From: Zingiber officinale
Taxonomy: Eukaryota; Streptophyta; Magnoliopsida; Zingiberales; Zingiberaceae
Assembly: GCF_018446385.1 (NCBI RefSeq)
Contig: NC_056000.1
Span: forward strand, 33,827,511-33,891,510
Direction of reading: 5' to 3'
DNA: 64,000 nucleotides
In this document: piece after piece, positions 34,848 through 45,322 of the stretch
How positions within the stretch are numbered: the first letter of the stretch is position 1
Layout of the letters: the number at the start of each line of letters is the position of its first letter
The notes under the pieces: generated by a model
Databases searched by the model: none
What the model was told of the DNA's origin: nothing
The model's input: only the letters and a program-made list of their open reading frames with translations
Position numbers and translations under genes: made by a program

Positions 34848-35480
34848 CAATCTTAGAATTAATCGGCGTAAACTGGATATCTAATATCAACTGAAAAAAT
34901 AAGTAAACAATATTCTATTATTGCAAAAGCAACCCGCTCCCGTTTCAGGTAGATAAATATTTTAGTGTAGAAATGAATATTTTTAATTTCTAAATGAGTA
35001 TAAGTTGTATTCCAAATTTATTTGGTAAGTAAATTAGAGAAAAGACTATTTACCTCCATTATTAGTTGGACGAATCCAATTACTTGGATTATTAAAAAAA
35101 ATAACCTATAGGACATTAAATTAAAAAACATATAACATACACATCATTTTAAGAAGCACACATAATAAAATATTATGGGGGTGTATATTATGGGGGTGTA
35201 GCTTATATGGTAGAGATCTTGCTTTGCATGCAAGAGGCATGGGGTTTGATTCTCTGCACCTTTAATTTTTTTATTTTTGAGCAAATAATTCGTTGACAAT
35301 ATGAATGACATAATAAAATCTATATATATATATATATATATAGATATATATATATCTATATATAGATATTTAATTTACCACAATCTAAACTAGCCAATGA
35401 GGTTAATTGATTTTTTTTTTTAAGAAATTATCTTCTTCACTTCATCATAAACAAAATACACAAGCAAATGGATAGAATGC
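34848..35480. repeat. Segmental duplication A, copy 2
   Basis: The partner of 32723-33471 plus 34602-34647. It lacks the SINE and the Copia LTR and has a longer (AT)n/TAGATATA run at about 35321-35370. Its right end is interrupted by the gypsy solo LTR at 35478. Confidence 0.8.
35192..35264 (+). tRNA. tRNA-Ala (TGC)-like sequence, probable pseudogene
   Basis: 73 nt fold as a cloverleaf: acceptor GGGGGTG/CACCTTT (three G-T wobble pairs), D arm GCTT/GAGA with one mismatch, anticodon arm CTTGC-TTTGCAT-GCAAG with anticodon TGC, and T arm TGGGG-TTTGATT-CTCTG with wobble pairs. Position 54 is T and box B is GGTTTGATT rather than GGTTCGATT. It is close to plant nuclear tRNA-Ala(UGC), but the accumulated G-to-A and C-to-T changes suggest decay. 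It lies in a duplicated non-genic segment. Confidence 0.55.
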
Positions 35481-36526
35481 GGTTGATTCTGTCCGAAAAT
35501 TGATGAGATGACAAGTTGGGGATATGACACTCCCGTTGATCTCCTGTGGACTCCGCTCCGACCTATAACACAGATTACGTAGTACCAAGTCAAGGAAGGG
35601 ATCCCTAACGTTGGCCCTCCGATGCTCAAGTCAGTCACCAGCGAGAAAGTAGAAGGTGGAGCAACAAGAAGACTGTAGTACAAACAGTGAATATCGCGTG
35701 TATTGTGTACCTTCGCCAATGTTTGAATCCCCTTTTATATAGAGCTCCTGTAATGCGTGTGCACGCTCCCCAAGACGAGTACGCTTCCCCAAGTTTTCCC
35801 TGAAAAGACTTGTCGATAAAGTATCCTTGGCACAGTACCTTAATAGGCTGCGCATATCTTTGAAGTGACAGTAGAAGCTTCCGTCGTACGATCTTCTGGT
35901 TGTCCATGTCCGGTGTCGACGGTACTAACTCCCAAAAGGATGTCGCTGGATACGAAAGAGAGTATGCTGCTAGGTTGAGCGGGTTGGCAACTCTGCCAGT
36001 CACCTCGCTATTCCTCGTGTCTCGTCCGCTCGGACGGAGTTCCACTGTGGTCGCGTCACGTCCTCTCAGCCGAAGATCCAATGTGCCAATGTCGAGTTCT
36101 GCCGCCTGGCCGAGCGGGGTAGTTGCTCGGCCAAAGTTCCGCTCTACCAATGCTGAATCCTGGTGCCTGGCCGAGCAGGGTAGCCGTCGCTCGGTCGAAG
36201 TTCCACTATACCAATTCCGAATCCTGGTGCCTGGCCGAGCGTGATAGCTGTTCGGCCAAAGTTCCGCTCTACCAATGCCAAGTCCTGCTCCGCTCGGACT
36301 AGCTTCTGCACATCGTTTTCTCCTCCATCCGTGTCCCTTACTCCATTGAGCGTCGGCTGTTCGACGCATGCCCGCGTCAGAGGTGGGGTTGAATCGGGCA
36401 TCCTTTCCTCCTAGTCGGAGCACCTCCGTCCGATCGACCGATGATAATTGAGCGTTGACTGCTTTGACTTTGACCTCCACCGTGACAGCTATCCTCCGCG
36501 GGGTGAGGTCCCTCCTTACCACCGCA
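35478..36526 (-). repeat. Solo LTR of a Tat-type gypsy family (minus orientation)
   Basis: Bounded TGCGGTTGATTCTG...ACCGCA on the plus strand, so TGCGGT...ACCGCA ends are inverted. On the minus strand a TATA box (CTCTATATAAAAGGGG) lies near 35750-35735. Three roughly 65-bp subrepeats with GGCCGAGCGGGGTAGC occupy about 36108-36290, upstream of it. Same family as 9850-10738 and 57400-57863. No internal sequence adjoins it. Confidence 0.75.
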
Positions 36527-36530
36527 TCAA

Positions 36531-36866
36531 TCTCCTAAAACTACTTCAATTCACATTCCCCCCCCTTTTTTTTTTAAAAAAAAACCACGTCTCGTGGACT
36601 TGTCTGAATGCAGGAATAAACTCGGTTTATGGAAATATTCATCTCCTAAAACTACTTCAATTCACATTCTTCTTCCCTTTTTTTTTTTTGAAAAAATATT
36701 TTCTCGTGGACTTGTATGATTGCGGGATTAAACCCTGTTTATGGAAATAATCATCTCCTAAAACTACTTCAATTCACATTCTTTTTCCTTTATTTTTTTT
36801 TTTTGAAAGAAAAAACTACTTCTCGTGGACTTGTATGATTACGGGATTACACCTTGTTTATGGAAC
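36531..36866. repeat. Three-unit tandem repeat (about 112 bp)
   Basis: Units start at TCTCCTAAAACTACTTC at 36531, 36642 and 36754. Each runs through a pyrimidine/T-run, TCTCGTGGACTTGT, and GTTTATGGAA. There is no coding content. Confidence 0.9.
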
Positions 36867-36956
36867 TACTTAAATTCTCAGTTTAACTTTGTAATATGAA
36901 CAACCATTAGAATACACAGGTTTAATTAAACAAATTACAGAGACTATATTATGCAA

Positions 36957-37545
36957 GCTGGTGGAGAGGGGGTTGTTTATAGCTTCTTCAACCTTCGCGT
37001 GTTTTTGTCGACAAGAGAAATTGCAGGCAGCAAGAGGACGAAAGGGAGAAGAGAGCAGTGGCCTGCCTCTTCCCCTGGCTTCCGTTTCTAATCTGCCTCC
37101 ACCAACACCCACGGTGGCAATCGACGACGGCGTGGACGTCGCCAAGGCTAGCCCATCACCACCACCCACCAACTCGCATTCCCCCGCTTGGAAGCGAGAT
37201 CTCATCTTCCATCCCGAAACGAATTCTTTTAGTCCCACATTGTTCTATCTGATCTTGCTTTCACCATTTATATTAGTCCTCATCTGTACCTCGATCGCCG
37301 AGCTGGGTTGCGATAGCTAGTTAACCTAGCGGGGGCAATGAGTGGTTTGGATGATGTCGCAGGGGTTCGTGGCGTGGATTCTCAGTGTACGATATCTGGC
37401 CTGCCCGTTCAAGTTGGTAGTGAGCCGGTTTAGTCAGGCGTAGGCTTGGTATTGCCGGTTCATAATGGGTTGGACACTGGATCAGGCTGGTTTCACAGAG
37501 CAATCACATCCACCTACCTTCAACATTGGAAGGATAACAGGCCGG
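36957..37545. repeat. Segmental duplication B, copy 1
   Basis: Matches 38245-38975: shared words include TTCTTCAACCTTCG, GGCGTGGATTC, GGTTCATRATGGG and CTGGATCAGGCTGGTTTCA. Neither copy contains an ORF I can assign. Minus-strand ORFs (36870-37238 here, 37899-38432 in copy 2) share a short stretch but match no family convincingly. Confidence 0.7.
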
Positions 37546-38244
37546 TGTACATGGGATCCACACAATACCTCGGACTCCGCTTCTATCAAACAAATCATTT
37601 TTTTTCACCGTTTATTTTCTCAATAAATTTGAGTTTTAAAACAAATAAAAGAGTGCTCCAATAAATTAAATTAATGCTTATCATATTTTTTTAATTTTAA
37701 AAATATCTTTATCTTATTACATACTGATATAACAGTTATATATTAAAGTAATTATTTTTAAAAATTTATTAAAAACAATAATATATTTTTATATTAAATT
37801 TTTTACTAACTTAATAAAAAATTAGTAAAAATACTTTTAAAATATTATTATAATATTTTTAATTAAATTGATTTATTTTAATACATAGTAAAATATTATT
37901 AGTATACAGCTACTATAACAATATTTTCAATTGAAATAAGACTATATATAATTGGTTGAGCTGGAATCGAGGATAAGTTGATGGCCGACGGAAAGGTGGA
38001 GTAGGTCAACAACGAAGAAGAAGTTGAATGCCGAATTCGAATTAGGGTAGTATTCAGACCATCATGAAAGAAAGTTAGAAGGAGAATTGAGACAAACCTC
38101 GATGAGATCCATTTGACGCTCAAATCAAACCTCAGAGACACAAAGGAAAATAGCAAATATACGAGACAGCGAAGTCGCATACCTCTCAATGTTGGATTAA
38201 GTAGGAGAGGATTAAGAATAATCTCATTCAATTTATCTGCAAAT
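37546..38244. other. AT-rich spacer between duplication B copies
   Basis: Very AT-rich from 37590 to 37910. No gene seen. Confidence 0.4.
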
Positions 38245-38975
38245 GCAAGCTGGTTGAGAGGTTGTTTGTAGATTTCTTCAACCTTCGTCCGTGTCCAGCC
38301 TTTATCCTTGGCTTCTTCTTCTAGCCTTCCTCCCCTGCCTCCTGCGGTGGAAATCGACCATGGTGCAGCCGCCGACAAGGCCAGCGCCACCACCCACCTG
38401 GTCGCTCGCACCGCCTGGAAACGAGAGCTCATCTACCATCCCTAAGCAAACTTTGTTAGTCCCACATCGTTCTTTCTTTACTTCACCAAATATATTGGTT
38501 CTCCTTTGCGCCCCGCTTGCCGAGCTTTGCAGCGGCAGCTCGTGATCCAAGCAGGAACAATCAATGGCTTGGATGATTTTAGTGGTTTCCGTGGCGTGGA
38601 TTCACCGTGCGATCGCTTGCCTGCCCATTCCAAGTTGATAGTGAATCGTTATAATCGGCTTAAGATCCGGTTTGTCCGGTTCATGATGGGAAGGGCACTG
38701 GATCAGGCTGGTTTCATAGAGCAATCAAACCTATCATCTTTCGAAGGTGGAAGAAGTCCTCAGGGCGTAATACATATAGGGAGTGTAGGGTTTTGTGATC
38801 GAAAAGTTCAAAGGTCGATCCCTGGGTTGTCATTATCTGGGGTTAACGTACTTTTCATCTGTGTACCTGTATTTATTTCCCTCCATATCCGTAGGACCGG
38901 CTCTAGGGGGCCGCTGATGTGACGGTTCCATATTTTTTTTTTCGAAGGGGGAAGAACAACAGGCTAGGCTGTGTA
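38245..38975. repeat. Segmental duplication B, copy 2 (contains a SINE)
   Basis: The partner of 36957-37545, with a SINE inserted at 38756-38939. After the SINE the match resumes at GAACAACAGGC. Confidence 0.7.
38756..38939 (+). mobile_element. tRNA-derived SINE, sister of 8286-8478
   Basis: 184 bp between 17-bp repeats differing at one base (tttcgaaggKggaagaa, 38739-38755 and 38940-38956). It has a box B-like GGTCGATCCC and the shared tail with CCGGCTCTAGGGGGCCGC, ending in a T-run. Box A is degenerate. The empty site is visible in duplication B copy 1. Confidence 0.85.
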
Positions 38976-39091
38976 ATCCATCATCTTTCTCCTTTAAATG
39001 TATATATCCTTCGTATTATTTACTGGCCGCAAAAAATGAATCATTAGTATTAAAAATTAATCATAACTACTATTAAATAGTTATTCATAAA

Positions 39092-40059
39092 TGATCATGT
39101 CTGGAATCTGAGTTAAATGAAGGCCAGGTGAGCTATTACTGGCATTGACGGAGGGGGACGATGACTGAGCCGATGGTACCTGAGCTCTGCACATACTCAG
39201 ACAAGCACACGGGCGTTATAGACCAGAAACTAGGGGAAAAAATCTCCGGAGCAGCCCCTTCGACGCTCAAGTCAGGTACTTTTTTTCCAGAAGAACAATG
39301 TACGAAGAAGAAAGAAGACAAGTGTGAATGTGCGAGAGAGCATACCTGCGCAAGGGAGAGGACCTCCCTTTTTATATGACAGTGTGTACCTCTGGAGGCT
39401 AACCGACGTCAGAGAATGTTGGGTGTCAGGTCTTGTCGGGTGATGGAGGACACGTGGCATCCTCCTGTAGGCTGAAGGAAGCTTCCATTCGCAGATGACC
39501 GCAGACTGTTGGAATATTCTTTGATATGCAACAGTTATTTTCTGACAGGCGGTTACGATTCCCTGACCTTATTGTCCTATAGCGCCTTCTGTCTCGACCG
39601 AGTATGAATAGGGTAGCTCGGGATGATCAGTTAGGTATAACACCTGGCCAAGACCCTGGGAGGCTGGGAGCTGTGGAGAGATCGTCTGGGAGTCGACCGG
39701 AAGTTGGCTAACCGGGAGTTAGCTTACTGATAGAACTAGGTCTAGATACAGCCAGTCCGTGAGAGCTCGACCAGTCAAATACAGGTTAGATATCACCTCG
39801 ATCTCCTACCAGGTTTAGATCGGGGTATCTCAAATCTGGAGTCCTGATCTGTGAGAACCCGACCGGGAATCAGGTTGCTGACATCGTCACACGGTCCTAC
39901 TTCCTCTTTCCATACCTATTGATTGCCCCACCCCCTTGACTTTTGACTGCCACCTCCCCTTGACTTCTGACTGCCATGCCCCCTTGACTTCTGACTGCCA
40001 CGCCCGCTTGACTTCTGACTGTCCAACTTTATCGGACCCCACCATTATGCACCGTATCA
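39092..40059 (-). repeat. 3' LTR of the Tat-type element
   Basis: 968 bp. It has a minus-strand TATA box (CATATAAAAAGGGAGG, near 39377-39362). Upstream of it, 39926-40022 is a four-unit 24-bp repeat around CCCTTGACTTCTGACTGCC, each unit with a TTGACT (W-box-like) core. Compared with the other LTR it lacks roughly 80 bp near 39155. Confidence 0.85.
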
Positions 40060-40199
40060 CAAGCCCCCCCTAAGTCTAGTCGAAGGAGGCTTAGGCCCGA
40101 CTGACTAGATCCAATCCCTAGTTTCATTTACTTTGCCACGACAACTACACCTGTTGCTACTTCCCTTCTTGGCGCTATCCTTCTTTATGTCGATCTTGA

Positions 40200-41290
40200 G
40201 GGGTAGTTAAGGAAGGCTCTGCTTGTTGATAACCCGCTCGGGAGTGAGAGTGTGGAAAGCTGACCCATTAGCTATTAAGTATTAGAATACACTTGTTTAT
40301 AATTTGCGCTCAGGCGAGAGTCTAGAATCCTGATCGAGAGGTCGTTGGGCGTGAGAGCATGCTCACTTATAACTCTGCTGGGGCGAGAGTCTAGAAGCGT
40401 GAGAGTAAGCTCACTTACAACTCGTGCTAGGGCGAGAGTCTGGAAGCGTGAGAGTAAGCTCACTTATAACTCGCGCTGGGGCGAGAGTCTGGAGGCGTGA
40501 GAGCAAGCTCACTTATAACTCGCGCTGGGGCAAGAATCTGGAATCCTAACTGAGAGGTCGTTGGGCGTGAGAGTATGCTCACTTATAACTCGCACTGGGA
40601 TGAGAGTCTGGAGGTGTGAGAGCAAGCTCACTTATAACTCACGCTGGGGCGAGAGTCTGGAAGCGTGAGAGCAAGTTCACTTATAACTCGCGCTGGGATG
40701 AGAGTCTGGAATCGTGAGAGCAAGCTCACTTATAACTCGTGCTGGGGCGAGAGTTTGGAAGCGTGAGAGCAAACTCACTTATAACTCGCGCTGGGGCGAG
40801 AGTCTGGAATCGTGAGAGCAAGCTCACTTATAACTCGCGTTGGGGCGAGAGTCTGGAGGCATGAGAGCAAGCTTAATTATAACTCGCGCTGGGGCGAGAG
40901 TCTAGAATCCCGACCGAGAGGTCGTTGGTCGTGAGAGCAAGTTCACTTATAACTCGCGCTGGGGCGAGAGTCTAGACACGTGAGAGCAAGCTCACTTATA
41001 ACTTGCGTTGGGGCGAGAGTCTAGAAGCGTGAGAGTAAACTCACTTATAACTCACACTGGGGTGAGAGTCTGGAATCCCGACCAAGAGGTCATTGGTCGT
41101 GAGAGCATGCTCACTTATAACTCATGCTGGGGCGAGAGTTTGGAGGCGTGAGAGCAAGCTCACTTATAACTCGCACTGGGGGTGAGAGTCTGGAATCCCG
41201 ATCGAGAGGTCATTGGTCATGAGAGCAAGCTCACTTATAACTCGCATTGGAGCGAGAGTCTGGAATCCCGACCGAGGGGTAATTTGGGGG
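40200..41290. repeat. Tandem repeat array 1 in the 3' region of the Tat-type element
   Basis: About twenty degenerate units of 45-50 bp with AGCTCACTTATAACTCGC, TGGGGCGAGAGTCTGGA and GTGAGAGCAAG. Some units carry an extra 25-bp piece containing GACCGAGAGGTCGTTGG. Amplified tandem repeats in the 3' region occur in Retand-type Tat elements. Confidence 0.9.
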
Positions 41291-41790
41291 CCTGACTAGG
41301 AAGCGATTGAGAGGTCTAACCAGACTTGATCTAGAGACCTGACCAGGGATGGATTTGGAGGTCTATCCAGGAATGAGTTCGGAGACCTGACCAGGAATGA
41401 ATCTGGAGGTCTGACCAGAAATGAATATGGAGATCTGACTAGGAATGGATCTGGAGACCTGACCAGGACTTTATCTGGAGACTTGACCAGGGATGGATTT
41501 GGAGGTCTGACCAGGAATGAATCTGGAGACCTGAGCAGGAATGAATCTGAAGGTGTGACCAGAAATGAATCTGGAGGTCTGACTAGGAATGAATCTGGAG
41601 ACTTGACCAGGACTTGATCTGGAGACCTGACCAGGGATGGATCTGGAGATCTGACCAGGAATGAATCTAGAGGTCTGTCCAGGAATGGATCTGGACACCT
41701 GACCAGGGATGGATCTGGAGGTCTGACCAGGACTTCATCTGGAGACCTGACCAGGAATGGATCTGGAGGTCTGACCAGGAAGTGATTCAG
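41291..41790. repeat. Tandem repeat array 2 (24-bp unit)
   Basis: About twenty units of 24 bp of the form GGAATGAATCTGGAGACCTGACCA, alternating between GGTCTGACC and GACCTGACC versions. Because 24 is a multiple of 3, the minus strand reads as an 8-residue repeat (SRFIPGQx) over part of it. I regard that ORF (41471-41698) as a by-product. Confidence 0.9.
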
Positions 41791-42365
41791 ACGAGTAACA
41801 TCTATGACTTGAAGGTATCGTGCTCGAGGACTTAGCTTAATGCTCCTACGATCACAAAGTGCAATTCATAAGGCTTTAGTCAAATTTAAACCTTACTCTG
41901 ATTTTGAGGAGGCATAGAGGTGCCGAATTTGGAGCGACACTTCTCGCCGCCTTTTTCTTCATTTCTCGAGGCAGACGCATGGAATTTTCAGTCTCCGAGG
42001 CATGATCTTCACAAGGTAGGGCATTCCTGTTTGTATATTCCTCTCCATGATTTTCCTGTCACTTCCATCAAAAATGTCTATTCCTCAGGAGATGACACGT
42101 GCCCCACTACCTTAACTCGTCATAATGTGTGACACACACTTTTTGCACGCGACCCCAAATAGCTTCCGCTTCACGATCTGATGATTGACGTGTGCTAGGC
42201 CATTTCAGTTGTATGGCTCGCTTTCCGATGCTTCCTAAGGGGTTTGATTTAAAAATCCTAAAGGTTGTCTGTCGTCGTTCCTCATCGCTTCGACTTCCTT
42301 CGAGTTCTCTTTTCCTTCTTGCTTTCGCTTGCTCGCCTTCTCCTTCGTGCATTTCCTTTGTCCTC

Positions 42366-44665
42366 TATAAGTACTCTTCCTTCTTCATCTCCCACTCTTA
42401 TAATGGCCAGTGAGATGGAGGTGTCATGATATGAATACTTCCGTTCCGATATGGATAATAGTGATCTTAGGGTAATTTGGTCGAGTTTGGAACTTTCCGA
42501 GGCCTACAAGCTTCGTCCCCCGGGGCCGAATGACCATCTTTCCTCCCCTCCTACCGGTTTTGTGACCTTCTTTAAGGACCAACTCCTTGGCGGTCTTCGC
42601 TTTTCTATTCATCCGTTCTTTTCCTCTTTGAGCAGGTACTTTGGCGTTTCGTTGTCCCAATTCTCCCCCAACGCCTTCCGCGCTATGTGCGGAATGGTGA
42701 TTCGTTGCCGCCTATATCAAATACCCCTGGCCCCGCAGCTTTTTCACCATTTTTGCACCCTTAAACGCTCAGAGCCAGGTGTTTTCATGGTGCAGTTCAG
42801 GGTCGGGTACAGTTTTTTGACAGGATACCCTCTTCCAACAAAGGTTGGAAGTTTAGATTTTTTTATGTCCAATTGCTCGAGCCAGCATCCTGGCTAGCTG
42901 AGTGCCACTATACTCTTCCACTCCCTTTGAGCTGTGCGACCACCAACATCAACTACCCTGTCACACAGCTTCCAAAAGTTGGAGGGCGTGGAACTACGAC
43001 TCCCCTTTCTGTTGCGAGAGAGCATGCTATACACTTTTGGGCGCAACCCCATTCGGATGCCTTTGGGTGCTCCTTTTGGTAAGATCCAATGTCTCAACTT
43101 CCCGATCTTCGCTAACTGAGGTATTTCTTTTTATTTTGCAGAGGCTGCCATGTTTCGTGCCTACACCATTGACTCTTCTAGATTGCCTAGCGACGTTCTG
43201 AAGAAGCTAGGCCTAGAGATTTTAGGGGAACATGAGGTTCCTCATACCCCGTAGGCCAGCGCCTCAGCAGAGGCCTCCTCTTAACCGTCCGTGAACCCCG
43301 AGACCCTTGGAACCGAAGCAACCATGAGGGAGAGGGCCCCTATCCTCCTCCAGAGAAGCGTCTGCGCCTCCAGCGAATAAGGAAACGAGTCATCCAATCA
43401 GTCCAATCTTTTCCGTCGAGGCCTCCTCTTTCCTTCAAGGACAAGGCGAAAACCCCTACCCGAGTAACTCCTTCTTCAGTAACAGAGGCTGTGCCCTCTC
43501 CCGTCCCCATTTTGGTCCCGGACCAAACCATCTCCTGAGCGGGAGACCATCTTGGGGTTTCCGCGACCCCATCTCTTCCACCCTCGACTCTTACTTCGAC
43601 ACCTGCTTCTTCTTCGCTCCCCAAGGAGCGCCTCAAGGGCAAATATGTCTTCACCTCTTCCTTCCAACTGCCTTCTCTGTAGGTACAGGGCCCTATCCCA
43701 TAGGCCAGCGCCTCTCCTCACTATGGCCATGTGAAATTTCATGGGGCCCTGGATGAGTCATGGAAGACTGCTGCCGACCAGATTTGGAAGACCCCCCTCT
43801 GGAGCTAGCCGACCTGTTCTCCAATCGGCTAGTATCAGTGAGTTTTCTCCGTCTTTTTTTTAGATCTTTGAGATAATACTAATCTTTCCCTGCTCTTGAC
43901 AGGACTGTGCCATAAGTCTGAGCATATCACAGTATGTGACCGGTCTGCAATGAGAGAACGAGTCCCTGAGGGCTCGCCTTCAAGAGTTGGAATCTCCTAC
44001 TACAACCGACCATATTTTTTTTGACCACTTCTGATAACCCGATGCAATCTTATCTTCAAACTGCCTGGGATCTGGCTCAGGCAGAGTTAGAGAAAGTGCA
44101 GACCTTGTAAGCAGCCCTGAAGACAAGCGAGTCCAAGCTTAGGTCTGAAGCGCTGAGACGCACCCAAATTTTGGCTGATCTGGAAGAAAAGGAAACTAAG
44201 GTGGCTGCCCTTTCTTCGCGACTGAAGGAATTGCAGGAAGCGCACGCTGCTCTAGTGAGAGATTTGGAGGCAAAGAAGACAGACTTGTCCGCTAGCACCG
44301 ACCAGGAGGCTGCTCTTCAGAAGTAATGGGAGGTAGCCAAGGCTACCCTCAAATCCTTGCAGGAGGACCTTTCTAAAGCCAAGGATGAGGCTGCCACCAC
44401 ACACCAAGAGTTGGCCCTGGTCCGAGTTGACGCAAACAAGACCAAGGACGAGCTAAAAGATTACTAGGCTGGTGAGGCTGCTCATCTGAAAGCCTACAAG
44501 GCCACCTACCTTTCTTCCAAAGAATTTGGAGAAAAGATAGGCAATCTCATCAATCGGATGATCTGCTACGGTGGTGTGGGGGCCTTGCTACAACTTTGTG
44601 AGAAAGGCTACCTCCGATCAGCCCCTCCCGATGATTTCCTTGACAGGGGGCGCCTTCTCTGGTAG
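42366..44665 (+). pseudogene. Antisense ORF unit A of the Tat-type element (gypsy-type 'transposase' domain plus coiled coil)
   Basis: Plus strand, opposite to gag-pol. A TATA-like box (TATAAGTA, 42366-42373) precedes an ATG at 42403 with an early TGA at 42427. The clear block is 42451-42897: FVTFFKDQLLGGLRF, IHPFFSSLSRYFGVSLSQ and MCGMVIRCRLYQIPLAPQLF. This resembles the plant 'putative gypsy type transposon' domain (Pfam PF04195 from memory). A Pro/Ser-rich part follows, then a coiled coil (44050-44470) rich in Glu/Lys/Ala, and the closing motif GVGALLQLCEKGYL followed by DDFLD. Several stops interrupt it. The function of these antisense proteins is unknown. Confidence 0.7.
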
Positions 44666-45322
44666 CTTCCTGATGATGCTTTCCCGTCTTTTAATGATTA
44701 ACTTGCACTTATCTTGTATCTTTCTCTTTCATGAATGCATACTTAGACTTTGAAAATTATTGCAAGCGTATGTCTGGGCGTATGATCCTAGTGTCATGTG
44801 TTGTTCACTTAATACATTCACATATATCTCCCGCTACTCCCCGCTTGCTACGTTCAAGTGCTTTGTTCACTACTCATCCTTCCTGTAGAGGCTTCATTGA
44901 TTTAGCCTCCCTGTAAGCTTAAGGCACGTGACCGGTCAGGTTTTACCCGATCGGGTATCCATCCCGACCAGTCCGTTTAATGTCTTGATCGGGGTTTGGT
45001 GATCGAGCGACCCAGTTAGTTGGTTTGGCTGGCCAGTCTATTCCAGGGCTTTGGACCTAGTTACGCATGATTGAGCTACCTGCCCGGTACTCGAGAGTTT
45101 CGAGAGAGAACTACTGTAGCATCGCCTTTTCTCAAAGCCATGGCCAACATGTATTTCCATCATTTTCTCCCCTCCGCTTTTTACGATACACCTCCTTAGC
45201 ACGATTTTCTAGAAGGATCCTACGGTTATCGTTGCTTTTAAGTTATGGCTGACGCCAACTAATTTAAATCAAACCACTTAATGGGAACTAATGACGAGGC
45301 TCTCTGTGCCCCCCTTGGCGGC

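Noticed and set aside
37899..38432. ORF of 177 residues with a stretch faintly like the N-terminus of biotin synthase
   Set aside because: The similarity is a short stretch recalled from memory, there is no Cys-rich radical SAM motif, and the rest is unlike the family.
40200..41290. CRISPR-like regular repeats
   Set aside because: Repeats are directly adjacent and degenerate, with no unique spacers, and lie inside a plant retrotransposon.
41471..41698. A repeat protein with an 8-residue period
   Set aside because: It is the translation of a 24-bp tandem repeat; there is no promoter or other support.
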